From contig NZ_BCQJ01000004.1 of assembly GCF_001544375.1 (NCBI RefSeq), positions 168,498 to 232,497 on the forward strand: DNA of 64,000 bases, read 5' to 3'. The notes beneath the pieces were generated by a model. That model was not told the origin of the DNA, did not search any database, and worked only from the letters and a program-made list of their open reading frames with translations. The stretch is from Enterococcus canis NBRC 100695. Its GTDB lineage: Bacteria > Bacillota > Bacilli > Lactobacillales > Enterococcaceae. The position numbers and the translations under genes were made by a program. This document shows, in pieces, positions 39,061 to 48,113 of this stretch (within the stretch, counting starts at the first letter, position 1; every line of letters starts with the position of its first letter).

Positions 39061-39945
39061 TTAGTAGTCATAACGAACAGCTGTATCTTGGAAGGTATTT
39101 CCATGGGCCAAATCCCCGTACTCTACCCCACGTTTGAACCAAGCGACCCGCTGCTGTGACGTTCCATGAGTGAAACTATCCGGCACTACATAGCCTTGGT
39201 ACTCCTTCTGTAAGGTATCATCGCCGATAGCGTTGGCGGCGGTAATCGCCTCTTCGATGTCACCTACCTCTAAAATTGGCTGACCTTGATAGGTTTCACC
39301 TTCTAGGTATTTCGCAAAACAACCAGCTAAATAGTCTGCTTGTAGCTCTAAACGCACGCTATACTGGTTATATTCCTTCTCCGATAATTGTTGCCGTAAC
39401 TGATCCACCTGTCGAGAAACACCAAGTTCATTTTGCACATGATGGCCCACCTCATGAGCCAATACATACGCCATGGCAAAGTCCCCAGTTGCCCCGTATC
39501 GTTGCGCCAACTCCTCGCCAAAGCTAAGGTCTAAGTAGACACTTTCATCCGCTGGACAATAAAAGGGCCCAACTTGGGCGCTGGCTTGACCACAGGCCGA
39601 ACGGACACTTCCTGAAAAAAGCACTAATTTAGGATCAGTATACGTTTGATTCATTGCGGTGAATTCCTGCTGCCAATAATCTTCCAAATAACCAAAGACA
39701 ACCGCGGCAAACTCTTTTTGTTCCGTGTACTCTTGCGTCCCGACATTTTCAGTCTCATAACTAGCCGGTTGAATACCCCCAGATTGATTTAGAACATCCA
39801 CCACACTATTCAGATCCCCGCCGGAAAATAGAAATGCGAGGACCACTATCACAATTACGCCGATACCCCCACCAGCTACCTTAGCGCCAGTACCAGTAGT
39901 TCGGTCTTCCACATTTGAGCTTTTACGCCCGCCTTGCCATCGCAT
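39061..39945 (-). CDS. putative neutral zinc metallopeptidase (YpfJ family)
   Basis: A 294-residue membrane-anchored protein. One hydrophobic helix at about 23-40 follows a short basic cytoplasmic segment; the rest is probably outside. The zinc site is HEVGHH at 164-169 (HExxH) in the context AMAYVLAHEVGHHVQNELG, and VRSACGQASAQVGPFYCPADESVYLDL is the family signature. A pair of cysteines (118, 130) fits an extracytoplasmic location. The start at 39945 has AAAGGAGGGG. It stands alone between terminators. The natural substrate of this family is not established. Confidence 0.88.
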   Translation of the reverse strand: MRWQGGRKSSNVEDRTTGTGAKVAGGGIGVIVIVVLAFLFSGGDLNSVVDVLNQSGGIQPASYETENVGTQEYTEQKEFAAVVFGYLEDYWQQEFTAMNQTYTDPKLVLFSGSVRSACGQASAQVGPFYCPADESVYLDLSFGEELAQRYGATGDFAMAYVLAHEVGHHVQNELGVSRQVDQLRQQLSEKEYNQYSVRLELQADYLAGCFAKYLEGETYQGQPILEVGDIEEAITAANAIGDDTLQKEYQGYVVPDSFTHGTSQQRVAWFKRGVEYGDLAHGNTFQDTAVRYDY

Positions 39946-40021
39946 AGGACCCCTCCTTTTATTTACTCCTTACCTTCATTTTACAAAATTCCAGAGCGCT
40001 TGTCTGAAACAAGCCCCTAAC

Positions 40022-40050
40022 AACAAAAAGAGCAGTGTTAAAAAACACCA
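40022..40050 (-). terminator. terminator after the MFS transporter gene
   Basis: Minus-strand stem AAGAG-x-GGTGTT / AACACT-x-CTCTT followed by TTTTTG. Confidence 0.75.
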
Positions 40051-40060
40051 CTCTTCTCTA

Positions 40061-41320
40061 TCAGTCTTGTTTTGCGGCCAGTCGCTGCTGTAAGCCTTTG
40101 TCATAGTCTCGCGCTGCTGGTATCAAGAAAGTAGCCACCCCGCACAACAGCGTCCCTACACCGGCTATCACAAACATTTTCTCTACGCCAATTGCATCAG
40201 CTAATGGCCCCGCAAATATCAAGCCAACGGGACCTGTAACGCTCATTAATGCATTCAACACTCCTAGGACCCGGCCTAAATATTTTGGCTCATAGCTTTG
40301 TTGAATCATCGCCATCAGTAAGGTATTAAAGAACGGTGTTGCGAAACCCGCACCAGCATTCAAACAGGCGAACCAGATGAACCCTTGTGCGGTGCCAGGC
40401 AATAAACCACTAGCAGCAATCGTCACGCCAATCACTACATAGGCTAAAAGAACTGGCTTCATGCGATCGCGCCAGTTTCCAAAAACACCAATAAAGGCAC
40501 CACCGGCTAGCATACCAATGGAGTAAACCACCTCAATCAAACCAGCCTGTCCGACAGTTCCATTAAAATAGTCCATCGTCATTAGGGGGTACAAGCTAGC
40601 TGCCGGCATAAATATCAAGGTAAAGGCTGCCCCAATCAACGTAATTCGCCATAAGCCCTTGTTAGCTATCAACTTTTGTAAGCCTAGCTTGGAGTCGGCC
40701 AACACATGGACTGCCTCCCCTTCTGAAACAATCTTGGGAATCGTCACAAACAGTAACAAGCTAACCCCGAAAATCGCCCCCAAAACATCTAATAAAATGA
40801 GATAAGCAATGGGTACCACCGAAAATAGAAAGGCCCCTAACGCCGGCGCAATAATAAAATTAGCCGACTGAACCATACCTAACTGCCCGTTGATCTTCGT
40901 TAGCTCCGCTTCAGGTACCATGGTAGGCAAGATGGATTGAATCGTAGGCATTTGAAAAGTCTGGGCAATCGAGCGCATCAATAACGAAACAAAAACCAGC
41001 CATAATGGAAACTCGGCAGAAAGTAAGCCGACAACAGATAAAATGATGGCAAAAATTGCTACTATTATGTCCGTGATAATCAATAAGGCTTTTTTATTCC
41101 AACGATCTACAAAAGGACCGACAAACGGACTCAAAAGAACCATGGGAATCATCCCTAACAAAGTAGCAAAACTCAAAATCGTAGCTGAACCTGTTTCATT
41201 CGTCAAATACCAAATAATGGAATATTGCACAATCATACTGGTAATCCCCGATAAGAATTGTCCACTTAAAAATAAATAAATGTTACGCCGCCAATGCGGT
41301 AACTGAAATTCTTCCGACAT
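40061..41320 (-). CDS. MFS exporter of the macrolide-efflux (MefA/MFS_3) type
   Basis: A 419-residue transporter with twelve predicted helices. The loop 2-3 motif reads LSPFVGPFVDRWNKKALLIITD, as in MefA-like proton-driven exporters, and the N-terminus RRNIYLFLSGQFLSGITSMIVQYSIIWYLT is typical. Two adjacent ATG codons exist at 41323 and 41320; the second is better spaced (seven bases) from GAGGAG. A probable promoter is TTGTCT, 17 bp, TAAAAT upstream. It is monocistronic with no adjacent regulator. Drug export is the family expectation; no substrate can be assigned. Confidence 0.88.
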   Translation of the reverse strand: MSEEFQLPHWRRNIYLFLSGQFLSGITSMIVQYSIIWYLTNETGSATILSFATLLGMIPMVLLSPFVGPFVDRWNKKALLIITDIIVAIFAIILSVVGLLSAEFPLWLVFVSLLMRSIAQTFQMPTIQSILPTMVPEAELTKINGQLGMVQSANFIIAPALGAFLFSVVPIAYLILLDVLGAIFGVSLLLFVTIPKIVSEGEAVHVLADSKLGLQKLIANKGLWRITLIGAAFTLIFMPAASLYPLMTMDYFNGTVGQAGLIEVVYSIGMLAGGAFIGVFGNWRDRMKPVLLAYVVIGVTIAASGLLPGTAQGFIWFACLNAGAGFATPFFNTLLMAMIQQSYEPKYLGRVLGVLNALMSVTGPVGLIFAGPLADAIGVEKMFVIAGVGTLLCGVATFLIPAARDYDKGLQQRLAAKQD

Positions 41321-41514
41321 CATTTCACTCCTCACTATACTGTTATTTTATAAGAAATAGCTAAAGAAGACAATCTTGATACTCGTCTTTAGTTAAAGGA
41401 CGCATCTAAAATATCAAACCCACTGCTATTTCGTTATTTTTATCATTTTTAGAAGAACATATCAGTCGTATTTTCGCCTAATTCGCGGTATAACTGATAC
41501 GAGGAGGAATTCTT

Positions 41515-41847
41515 ATGTATGAAATAGTCCCAACTAATATGCAGGAAGCTACTGAAAAGTTCAACTGGTTTACCCAACAAGGACAGGCTACCAGCCTTAA
41601 TGAGGTGATTCAACAAGCCATTTTGGATAATACTCAAGACATGCTAAATGGCGCGCTGGAAGGGGCCTACTGGAAAGCCAAATGGCTCGAGCCAGACCGC
41701 CAGATCCAAGTCCTCGATGTCATCGGACAACCAATCGGAGAAATCACCCCAACCACTACTACCTTCAGCGCAGACTTCCAAACTAACGCCGCCAAGCTGC
41801 TCCAAAAACTGCATGACGATGTTCAAAAGATTGTGGATCAGCATTAA
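41515..41847 (+). CDS. small protein of unknown function
   Basis: A 110-residue soluble, acidic protein starting MYEIVPTNMQEATEKFNWF with a strong GAGGAGG site before its ATG. It has no signal peptide or membrane helix. The first half looks helical (NEVIQQAILDNTQDMLNGALEGAYWKAKW), the centre short beta-strands with GQPIGEITPTTTTF, and the end helical. I do not recognise the family. It is divergent from the MFS exporter, has a strong hairpin after the stop, and appears to be its own transcription unit. Confidence 0.75.
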   Translation: MYEIVPTNMQEATEKFNWFTQQGQATSLNEVIQQAILDNTQDMLNGALEGAYWKAKWLEPDRQIQVLDVIGQPIGEITPTTTTFSADFQTNAAKLLQKLHDDVQKIVDQH

Positions 41848-41868
41848 ACCAGCTCCAAAATATTATGC

Positions 41869-41912
41869 TCCCCTTAAAGATTAACTTTAGAAGGTAATCT
41901 TTAAGGGGAGTT
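41869..41912. terminator. hairpin after the small unknown gene
   Basis: Stem CTCCCCTTAAAGATTA / TAATCTTTAAGGGGAG around a short loop. The T tract is poor on the plus strand, so termination strength is uncertain. Confidence 0.6.
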
Positions 41913-42034
41913 ACTGTTTCTCGATTTTTTTGTAGTTCTTTCATAGTAACTATCTTTTTTATAAATTTCGTTATGCTTTCTTATAAAATCATAATTATCG
42001 CCAAGTTGAAGTCTCTAACAGCAGAACCTCTTTA

Positions 42035-42071
42035 CAAAAAAACAGACCTTACCAATATGTAAAGTCTGTTT
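42035..42071 (-). terminator. terminator after the EIIC-GH3-lacI operon
   Basis: Minus-strand stem AAACAGAC-x-TTAC / GTAA-x-GTCTGTTT followed by a run of seven T, close to the regulator stop. Confidence 0.85.
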
Positions 42072-42075
42072 ACTA

Positions 42076-43038
42076 TCATAAACCACTAATTTGATTATTC
42101 AATTGAATCGCTTGGCCTGCCTTAGAGGATGGATCTTTCATCCGTTTTAATAGCAACTCTGCGCAAACTTGCCCAATTTTTCGAGTAGGTTGCTGAATCA
42201 CGACTTGTGCTGGTAATACCAAGGCATCATGATCTTCATAATCAAAATGACTAAATAGAAAATCATGGCCCACCTTGATTTGATGTTGGTTTAAACAAGC
42301 TAAAGCACCAATAGACATATTATAGTTACTGACAAAAAGAGCTGTGATCCCTGCAGCAAGTAGTTTTTCCGTACAATCATAACCGCTTTGGCGTGAATAA
42401 TCACCAAGTTCAATTAAAATGTCAGCCTGACCATCTGCTACTTCATAAATTCCCTGCAGTCGTTCCCGCGCTACATAATCAGTTTGTGCTGCTGCAATGA
42501 TGCCAATTTTTTTATGTCCCTCGGCTAAAATATGTCGCATCACGGTCGCAACACTTTCACGATCATTAGAAGAAACAAGATCTACACCAATTAATTGCTG
42601 GGGACTGTTGATTGCAACCACTGGGATTCCCAGCTCTGATAAACGTTCCATTCCTTGCCATTCATCATCTGCCACGAAAGCAATCAAGCCATCCACTGCA
42701 TGTTTTAATAGATAATCAATCTTTTTATCAATCAAAGTTGCATCGTTCTTAAAACCACTAAGTAGCAAGCTGTATCCTTGCTGCTCCATGATTTCTTCAA
42801 TACTAGATACAACTTCCGCACCAAAACGACTAGAAATGCTGTTCATCAACAACCCCACCGAAAAACTACGATTATTTTTCAGCCCTTTGGCAATAATGTT
42901 CTCTTTATAGTCTAGTGCTTTGATTGCCTCAGCAATCTTCACCATATTGGCAGACTTCAGCTGTTGCCCATTCAAATAACGTGACACACTTCCCACAGAA
43001 ACACCTGCCAGTTCTGCTACCTCTCTAATAGAAGCCAA
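42076..43038 (-). CDS. LacI/GalR-family regulator of the GH3 operon
   Basis: A 320-residue repressor. The N-terminal helix-turn-helix (SIREVAELAGVSVGSVSRYLNGQQLKSANMVKIAEAIKALDYKEN) is followed by a periplasmic-binding-type sugar domain. It starts with TTG at 43038, three bases after the GH3 stop and next to AGGAGAGG, so it is the last gene of the EIIC-GH3-lacI operon and presumably autoregulated. A perfect 28-bp palindrome just downstream of the operon promoter at 46683-46710, with the LacI-like centre GAACCGGTTC, is the likely operator. The inducer is probably a phosphorylated or free beta-glucoside. Confidence 0.9.
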   Translation of the reverse strand: MASIREVAELAGVSVGSVSRYLNGQQLKSANMVKIAEAIKALDYKENIIAKGLKNNRSFSVGLLMNSISSRFGAEVVSSIEEIMEQQGYSLLLSGFKNDATLIDKKIDYLLKHAVDGLIAFVADDEWQGMERLSELGIPVVAINSPQQLIGVDLVSSNDRESVATVMRHILAEGHKKIGIIAAAQTDYVARERLQGIYEVADGQADILIELGDYSRQSGYDCTEKLLAAGITALFVSNYNMSIGALACLNQHQIKVGHDFLFSHFDYEDHDALVLPAQVVIQQPTRKIGQVCAELLLKRMKDPSSKAGQAIQLNNQISGL

Positions 43039-43041
43039 ATC

Positions 43042-45336
43042 TTATCCTCTCCTAGTTACCTTCAGCTGCTGATCGCCCACAAAGATGGTTACCGCTTCAG
43101 CAGTTTTCAATTGATTGTCAAGATCGGTATAAGTAAAATCAGCTTCGGATAAATCAAACTGAACTAGCTGTTCCTCTTGTGGCTGCAACACAATTTTTCG
43201 AAAAGCTCTTAATAGTTTGGTCCGTTGAATCACACGACCACCGTGCAGTTTCACAAATAGCAGGACAGTTTCCTTGCCTATACGATCTCCCTTATTCTCC
43301 ACTTTAACGGAAACCGTTACTTTGTCAATAGCGGAACTGGCTACAAGACTGTGATAAGAGAACTCCGTATAGCTCAATCCAAAGCCAAATGGATAAAGTG
43401 GTTTTCCTGGTAAATCGTAATAATCATCCTGCTTAGCTGCAGCCCGTTGATAGTAGTATACAGGTAACTGACCGCTGGATTGCGGATACGAAATGCTCAA
43501 CTTACCACTAGGATTGGCAGCCCCCGTCAAAAGCCGTGCAATAGCTTGGGCTCCTTGTTGCCCTGGAAACCAGGCAGTTAAAACGGCAGTTGAGTAGTTC
43601 ACTACTTCTGTCAATTCATAGGGACGCCCCTGCACGAGAATACTAATAATTGGTTTATTTAATTGCGCTATTCTTTGCAACAATTCAATTTGGCATCCGC
43701 CTAATGCTAATGAAGCAACGTCGACATTCTCGCCTGAATCCATATTGATGCCTTTTGACGAGACAGCACCATTTCGTAGAAAAGCCATATCAAAGTTGCG
43801 GGCACTGGAACCGCCTAAAACTAATACGATGACATCTGCTTGTGATGCTACAGCCTCCGCTTCTGCTAACAATGGTTCCTGCTCTATTTCACGCCGAACT
43901 TCGCAGCCCTTAGCGTAGACAACCTCCGCTTGTGAGAATGACTGCTTTAGTTCTCGAAAAATCGTTGCTTGCTGAGCAGCTTCAGATTGAGGTGCGGTAT
44001 AGTCTCCCAGAAGATTGTACAGCTCATCTGCGTTCGGTCCAATTACTGCAATTTTTTGCTTAGTCGTTGCTGCAAGCGGTAAGATACCCTCGTTTTTCAG
44101 CAAGGTGATACTTTCTTCTGCTATACGCAAATTAGCAGCTTGCGACTCTTCTAAAAGATTACCAAACGTCGCATTGGGGTCTGCCACAAATGGTTGCTCA
44201 AATAGCCCTAACATAAATTTCAAAGATAACACTCGGCCAGCGGCGCGATCGAGTACTTCTTCTGAAATTAGACCGGCAGTTACTGCCTCAGCGATTTTGG
44301 TATACGTTTCATCCCATAAGCTTAAATCGACACCAGCACTTAACGCCGCACTAGCAGCTTCCAATTGCGAATCGAAGACATCGTTCAAACGATCTAAAGC
44401 GATGCCATCTGCCATTACGATCCCTTGATAATGATATTCTTCTCGTAGCAATTGCTCAAAAAGAGTTTCGTTGATATGACAAGGCACACCATCCAAATCA
44501 TTATATGCCGCCATAACACCAGCAGCATTATGCGTACTCTTTAACAAAGGAAAATAAACATCGCTAAATTCTCGTGAACCAATCGTCACAGTTCCTGAAT
44601 TATGCCCGCCCAAGGCTTCCCCTTGGGCGATACAATGCTTCAAGACTACGCCAATATTTCCTGGCTTCCGCTTAATCTCCGCAACTGTTTGATCTAGAAA
44701 AGAAACTTTTTCAGAGATCATTTCTCCTTGGAAGCCGGCCACCACTGCTTCACTAAAGCGAGCAGCTAAAATGGGATCTTCGCCAAAACATTCTTCCGAT
44801 CTTCCCCAGCGCGGATCCTTCATTAAATCTAAGGTTGAGACTAAGGCTAAATGAACGCCTTTCGCTGCTAACTCCCGAGCCATCAAGCGAGAGGTCTCTG
44901 TCATCAATTCTGTATTAAATGAATTCCCACGCCCCAAGTTAGTAGGATAGGAAATACCGGATAAGCCTTGGTGCCCATGAGGACATTCCTCAACCAGTAA
45001 TGCCGGGATGCCCCAGCGAGAATGCTGAATCACATACTCTTGAACCAAGTTTGCAACTTTCCAAGAATCCTCTGCTTTTATACCATTATGAAAGTCCACT
45101 TTGGACCAAGGATCGGCACGAAACAGACCATACAACGCTCCCAGTCCACCACCCCAAGCAACATGCTCTTTAAAGGTGTCCGTTAGCGCTAGGCTGGGTT
45201 CACTTTCATAACACTCCCAACCATAAAGATGTTGATTTACCTGGCCCACTTTTTCCTGAAGACTCATGCGACCTAGTAAATCAGTCACTCGCTCCCGAAT
45301 AGTTAGGGTTGGATCTTGATACGGATACTTAACCAA
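43042..45336 (-). CDS. beta-glucosidase, glycoside hydrolase family 3
   Basis: A 764-residue cytoplasmic GH3 enzyme without a signal peptide. The order is the (beta/alpha)8 domain (about 1-330; KGVHLALVSTLDLMKDPRWGRSEECFGEDP), a nucleophile region GIVMADGIALDRL with the catalytic Asp, the alpha/beta sandwich domain (about 390-600; IAVIGPNADELYNLLGDYT, VIVLVLGGSS) and a C-terminal fibronectin-III-like domain with FGFGLSYTEFSY. The start is TTG at 45336, overlapping the EIIC gene by eight bases. GH3 enzymes generally act on unphosphorylated glycosides, so pairing with a PTS permease is unusual. Xylosidase or other beta-glycosidase activity is possible. Confidence 0.9.
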   Translation of the reverse strand: MVKYPYQDPTLTIRERVTDLLGRMSLQEKVGQVNQHLYGWECYESEPSLALTDTFKEHVAWGGGLGALYGLFRADPWSKVDFHNGIKAEDSWKVANLVQEYVIQHSRWGIPALLVEECPHGHQGLSGISYPTNLGRGNSFNTELMTETSRLMARELAAKGVHLALVSTLDLMKDPRWGRSEECFGEDPILAARFSEAVVAGFQGEMISEKVSFLDQTVAEIKRKPGNIGVVLKHCIAQGEALGGHNSGTVTIGSREFSDVYFPLLKSTHNAAGVMAAYNDLDGVPCHINETLFEQLLREEYHYQGIVMADGIALDRLNDVFDSQLEAASAALSAGVDLSLWDETYTKIAEAVTAGLISEEVLDRAAGRVLSLKFMLGLFEQPFVADPNATFGNLLEESQAANLRIAEESITLLKNEGILPLAATTKQKIAVIGPNADELYNLLGDYTAPQSEAAQQATIFRELKQSFSQAEVVYAKGCEVRREIEQEPLLAEAEAVASQADVIVLVLGGSSARNFDMAFLRNGAVSSKGINMDSGENVDVASLALGGCQIELLQRIAQLNKPIISILVQGRPYELTEVVNYSTAVLTAWFPGQQGAQAIARLLTGAANPSGKLSISYPQSSGQLPVYYYQRAAAKQDDYYDLPGKPLYPFGFGLSYTEFSYHSLVASSAIDKVTVSVKVENKGDRIGKETVLLFVKLHGGRVIQRTKLLRAFRKIVLQPQEEQLVQFDLSEADFTYTDLDNQLKTAEAVTIFVGDQQLKVTRRG

Positions 45337-46663
45337 CGAGTTGTTCCCCTCTCATAGCTGCAGCCTTGTTACTTGCCAGGACAAATGGCATAAACAAAAA
45401 TACATCCAGAATAATTAATCCAACAGTTAGAAGCGCCGCTCGCCAGTCACCACCAGTAGAAATGTACGATTGAACAACCGGCGGCGTAATCCACGGTGCC
45501 GCTGCGACCGTCTTACTGATTAAACCAATGCTTGTTGCAAAGTACGCAATAATAATATTTATTGAAGGAATCAATGCACATGGAATCATATAAATAGGAT
45601 TCATAACAACTGGTAAACCAAACATGACCGGCTCGGTGATATTAAAGAGACAAGTTGTAAGTCCTAATTTAGCAACTTGGCGTTGTTCCGCGCGCTTCGA
45701 CACCCATAAAATCGCAATAACCAGCGGTAAGATACAGCCGCCGCCACCAATCAAACCAAAAGCATTTGTAAAAGGATCAGTGATGATATTAGGAATATCA
45801 TGTCCCGCAGCAAATGCTGCCATATTTTCTTCAATTGATTGTAATAAGGGTGCTTGGCGAATTGGTGCTAGAATGCTTGAACCATGCATCCCAAAAACCC
45901 ATAAGAAATCGGAGAAAAATTGTAAGAATAAGATACCAGGTACTGAAAGAACAAAGCCTTTTAGTGGTGTTTGAATAATGAGATTAATTAAATCTGGAAC
46001 ATTCAGACCTGTCGTTTTATTTAAAACGAAAACAAATAAAGCAAAAATTAGAATAACCAGCACTTCAGGTACTAGTGAATTAAAGGAAGTAGCAACAGCT
46101 GGCGGTACACCATCTGGCATTTTAATTTTTAACTTCTTGAATTTTGTTAAGCGAACGAATAGTTCTGTCGCCAACAAAGAGCATAGCATTGCTGTTGCTA
46201 AACCAGAAGAAGAGGTCAAGCTCTGCAAATAGACACCACCAATTTCTGCGGTTTCGCCATTTGCCAAAGTTACGATACTGTTTACTGGCATTAGGATAAA
46301 CATTGTTGCAATGCTTAAAATACCCGCATGAACAGAGTTAAACGCCGGGTCAGTGATAATGCTATTCTTGATATAATAATTAGCTAAATTAACACCGATG
46401 TTATAGCAAACTACGATTGATAAGATACTCATAGTTCCGTTATTCACGATAACGGCCAACTCTGCTAAAGAGCTAAGATCAATAATGCGTTGGATAGTGG
46501 CATTGGAAAAAATCAGTGCATTTAATAAGACCATAAAAGAAGCTGCCATTACTAGTGGCATCGTGATAATAAAGCTATCCCGAATTGCCAACAAGTGTCG
46601 TTGATTATTAATTTTAGCGACGATTGGTAATAATTTTTCTGATAGTCTGTCTACTACATTCAT
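45329..46663 (-). CDS. PTS EIIC permease, lactose/cellobiose family (locus 2)
   Basis: A 444-residue EIIC with about ten membrane segments. The family stretches DFLWVFGMHGSSILAP and FNITEPVMFGLPVVMNP are present. The ATG at 46663 follows AAGGAG by seven bases; the frame to 46684 enters the operator palindrome. It is the first gene of the operon, overlaps GH3 by eight bases, and lacks EIIA and EIIB partners nearby. The promoter carries both a cre box and a LacI-type operator, so expression should need inducer and absence of preferred sugar. Confidence 0.92.
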   Translation of the reverse strand: MNVVDRLSEKLLPIVAKINNQRHLLAIRDSFIITMPLVMAASFMVLLNALIFSNATIQRIIDLSSLAELAVIVNNGTMSILSIVVCYNIGVNLANYYIKNSIITDPAFNSVHAGILSIATMFILMPVNSIVTLANGETAEIGGVYLQSLTSSSGLATAMLCSLLATELFVRLTKFKKLKIKMPDGVPPAVATSFNSLVPEVLVILIFALFVFVLNKTTGLNVPDLINLIIQTPLKGFVLSVPGILFLQFFSDFLWVFGMHGSSILAPIRQAPLLQSIEENMAAFAAGHDIPNIITDPFTNAFGLIGGGGCILPLVIAILWVSKRAEQRQVAKLGLTTCLFNITEPVMFGLPVVMNPIYMIPCALIPSINIIIAYFATSIGLISKTVAAAPWITPPVVQSYISTGGDWRAALLTVGLIILDVFLFMPFVLASNKAAAMRGEQLVG

Positions 46664-46682
46664 GTATATTCTCCTTGAAATC

Positions 46683-46710
46683 ATTATTTTTGAACCGGTT
46701 CAAAAATAAT
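46683..46710. promoter_or_regulatory. perfect palindromic operator of the EIIC-GH3-lacI operon
   Basis: A 28-bp perfect inverted repeat with half site ATTATTTTTGAACC (46683-46696) and its complement. It covers the end of the -10 and the expected transcription start, so bound LacI-type repressor would block initiation. Confidence 0.85.
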
Positions 46711-46736
46711 ATAGCAATCGTTTACATTTCTTGCAA
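46708..46736 (-). promoter_or_regulatory. promoter of the EIIC-GH3-lacI operon
   Basis: TTGCAA (46736-46731), 17-bp spacer, TATATT (46713-46708) on the minus strand. Confidence 0.7.
46713..46726. promoter_or_regulatory. cre (CcpA) site within the EIIC-GH3 promoter
   Basis: Minus-strand TGTAAACGATTGCT matches cre at 12 of 14 positions and lies in the -35/-10 spacer, a repressing position. Confidence 0.7.
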
Positions 46737-46763
46737 GGTTTTTTTTGATTATTTTTTTCTCAT

Positions 46764-46798
46764 AAAAAAAAACAGCCGCTGATTTCTCAGCGACTGTC
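46764..46798 (-). terminator. terminator after the secreted CAP-domain protein gene
   Basis: Minus-strand stem ACAGTCGCTGA / TCAGCGGCTGT with GAAA loop, followed by a run of T. Confidence 0.9.
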
Positions 46799-46808
46799 AA
46801 AGTCGATT

Positions 46809-48113
46809 TTAGTATCCTGAATGTCCTACAATTGTATCGCCTGCGTAACCAAAACCAACGCGTGTGATACTTGGGTTGATTTCCCAATCACGATGACCGC
46901 TACCGCTGGCTGTTACCATACCAGTTTCGTTATACCAAGCTTGGATAACGGAATTTCCTGGTGCCCACATAATCGCAATAACTTCATCGCCACGAGACCA
47001 GTGATCAGACGGGATTTGTCCACCCGCTCCTTCAATAACTGCTGCACGAGCTGCTGCAGAAGCTGCTAAGCCGGCATCCCATTGAACAGGATTCAAGCCT
47101 AATGAACGACGTAAGTCATTTAAAGCATTTAATGTTGCATCAGCGGATGTTGATGGTGCTTCTGGTTCAACTGGTGTTTCTGGTTTAGCAGTTTCGCTAC
47201 CACTATTGTTTGATTCATTGCCACTGTTAGAATTGTTATTGCTGTTATTTGGTTTTTCAGCAGTTTCTGTACTTGATTGTGATTCTTCAGAGCTGCTTTC
47301 TGGCGTTGCTTCATTGGAACTTGAAGCTTCAGATGAAGCACTGCTAGATTCAGATGAAGCTGATTCTGCTTGTTTTTCAGTTTCTTTAGCTGCTTGTTTT
47401 TCTGCTTCTGCTTTTTCAGCAGCAACACGTGCTTTTTCAGCGGCAGCTGCTTTCTCTTGTTCAAGAGAAGATTTTGAATTTTCAGCATTAGCTTGTTGTT
47501 TTGACAAGTCAGATTTCAAGGCTGTTAATTCATTTTGTTTAGAAGAAAGGTCTTGTTTTTTTGTTTCCAATTCTGCTTTAGTTTCTTCTAGTTGTTGCAA
47601 TTTTTCTTTATTTTCAGCTTGTTTATCTTGAACAGCTTGTTTATCTTCTTTTTGTTGCTCTACCAAATCATTGTTTGCTTTTACAATCGTTGTGATTGCT
47701 TGTGCACGGCCGATTGCATCTGCAATTGAATCAGCACTCAATACGGCATCCATCAAAGCGGCGCCTTTACTGTTTACTTGTACATCACGAGCTTGGCGTT
47801 TGATCGCTTCTGTCCGTTTTGCAATACGTTCGTTCAATTCTTTGATTTCTTTTTCTAATTTTTTAGAAGTAGCATTTAGCTCTGATTCTTGTTTTTTCAA
47901 AGCCATCCCTTCATCAAAAATAGCAGAGATGTCTGATTCTAAAGAAGTGATTTGAGAATCAACATCACTTTGTTGTGCTTGTAGTGAAGAGATTTCTTGG
48001 TTTTTTTGTTCGATTTTTTCATCGACGCTATCTGCAAAAACGGCGGTTGGACCTGCGACAGTTGTAAGTGCTAGTGAACAAATAAGTAGTGATGCGAAAA
48101 TACCTTTTTTCAC
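46809..48113 (-). CDS. secreted coiled-coil protein with C-terminal CAP/SCP domain (SalB/SagA-like)
   Basis: A 434-residue exported protein. A signal peptide (1-27, ending AVFA) is followed by a long coiled coil (about 28-240) of the PcsB/SagA type, with the family stretch ARDVQVNSKGAALMDAVLSADSIADAIGRAQAI, then a low-complexity Ser/Glu/Asn linker (about 245-320), then a CAP domain (about 325-434; LNDLRRSLGLNPVQWDAGLAASAAARA, GHRDWEINPSITRVGFGYA). Classical SagA and PcsB end in NlpC/P60 or CHAP peptidase domains; here a CAP domain takes that place, as in enterococcal SalB-like proteins. A role in the cell wall or stress response is likely, with no visible peptidase triad. Confidence 0.88.
   Translation of the reverse strand: MKKGIFASLLICSLALTTVAGPTAVFADSVDEKIEQKNQEISSLQAQQSDVDSQITSLESDISAIFDEGMALKKQESELNATSKKLEKEIKELNERIAKRTEAIKRQARDVQVNSKGAALMDAVLSADSIADAIGRAQAITTIVKANNDLVEQQKEDKQAVQDKQAENKEKLQQLEETKAELETKKQDLSSKQNELTALKSDLSKQQANAENSKSSLEQEKAAAAEKARVAAEKAEAEKQAAKETEKQAESASSESSSASSEASSSNEATPESSSEESQSSTETAEKPNNSNNNSNSGNESNNSGSETAKPETPVEPEAPSTSADATLNALNDLRRSLGLNPVQWDAGLAASAAARAAVIEGAGGQIPSDHWSRGDEVIAIMWAPGNSVIQAWYNETGMVTASGSGHRDWEINPSITRVGFGYAGDTIVGHSGY

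Noticed and set aside
47129..47631. Long frames in both other readings of the CAP-protein gene, Leu/Lys-rich or Ser/Cys-rich
   Set aside because: They are by-products of the low-complexity Ala/Glu/Lys/Ser coding of the secreted protein.
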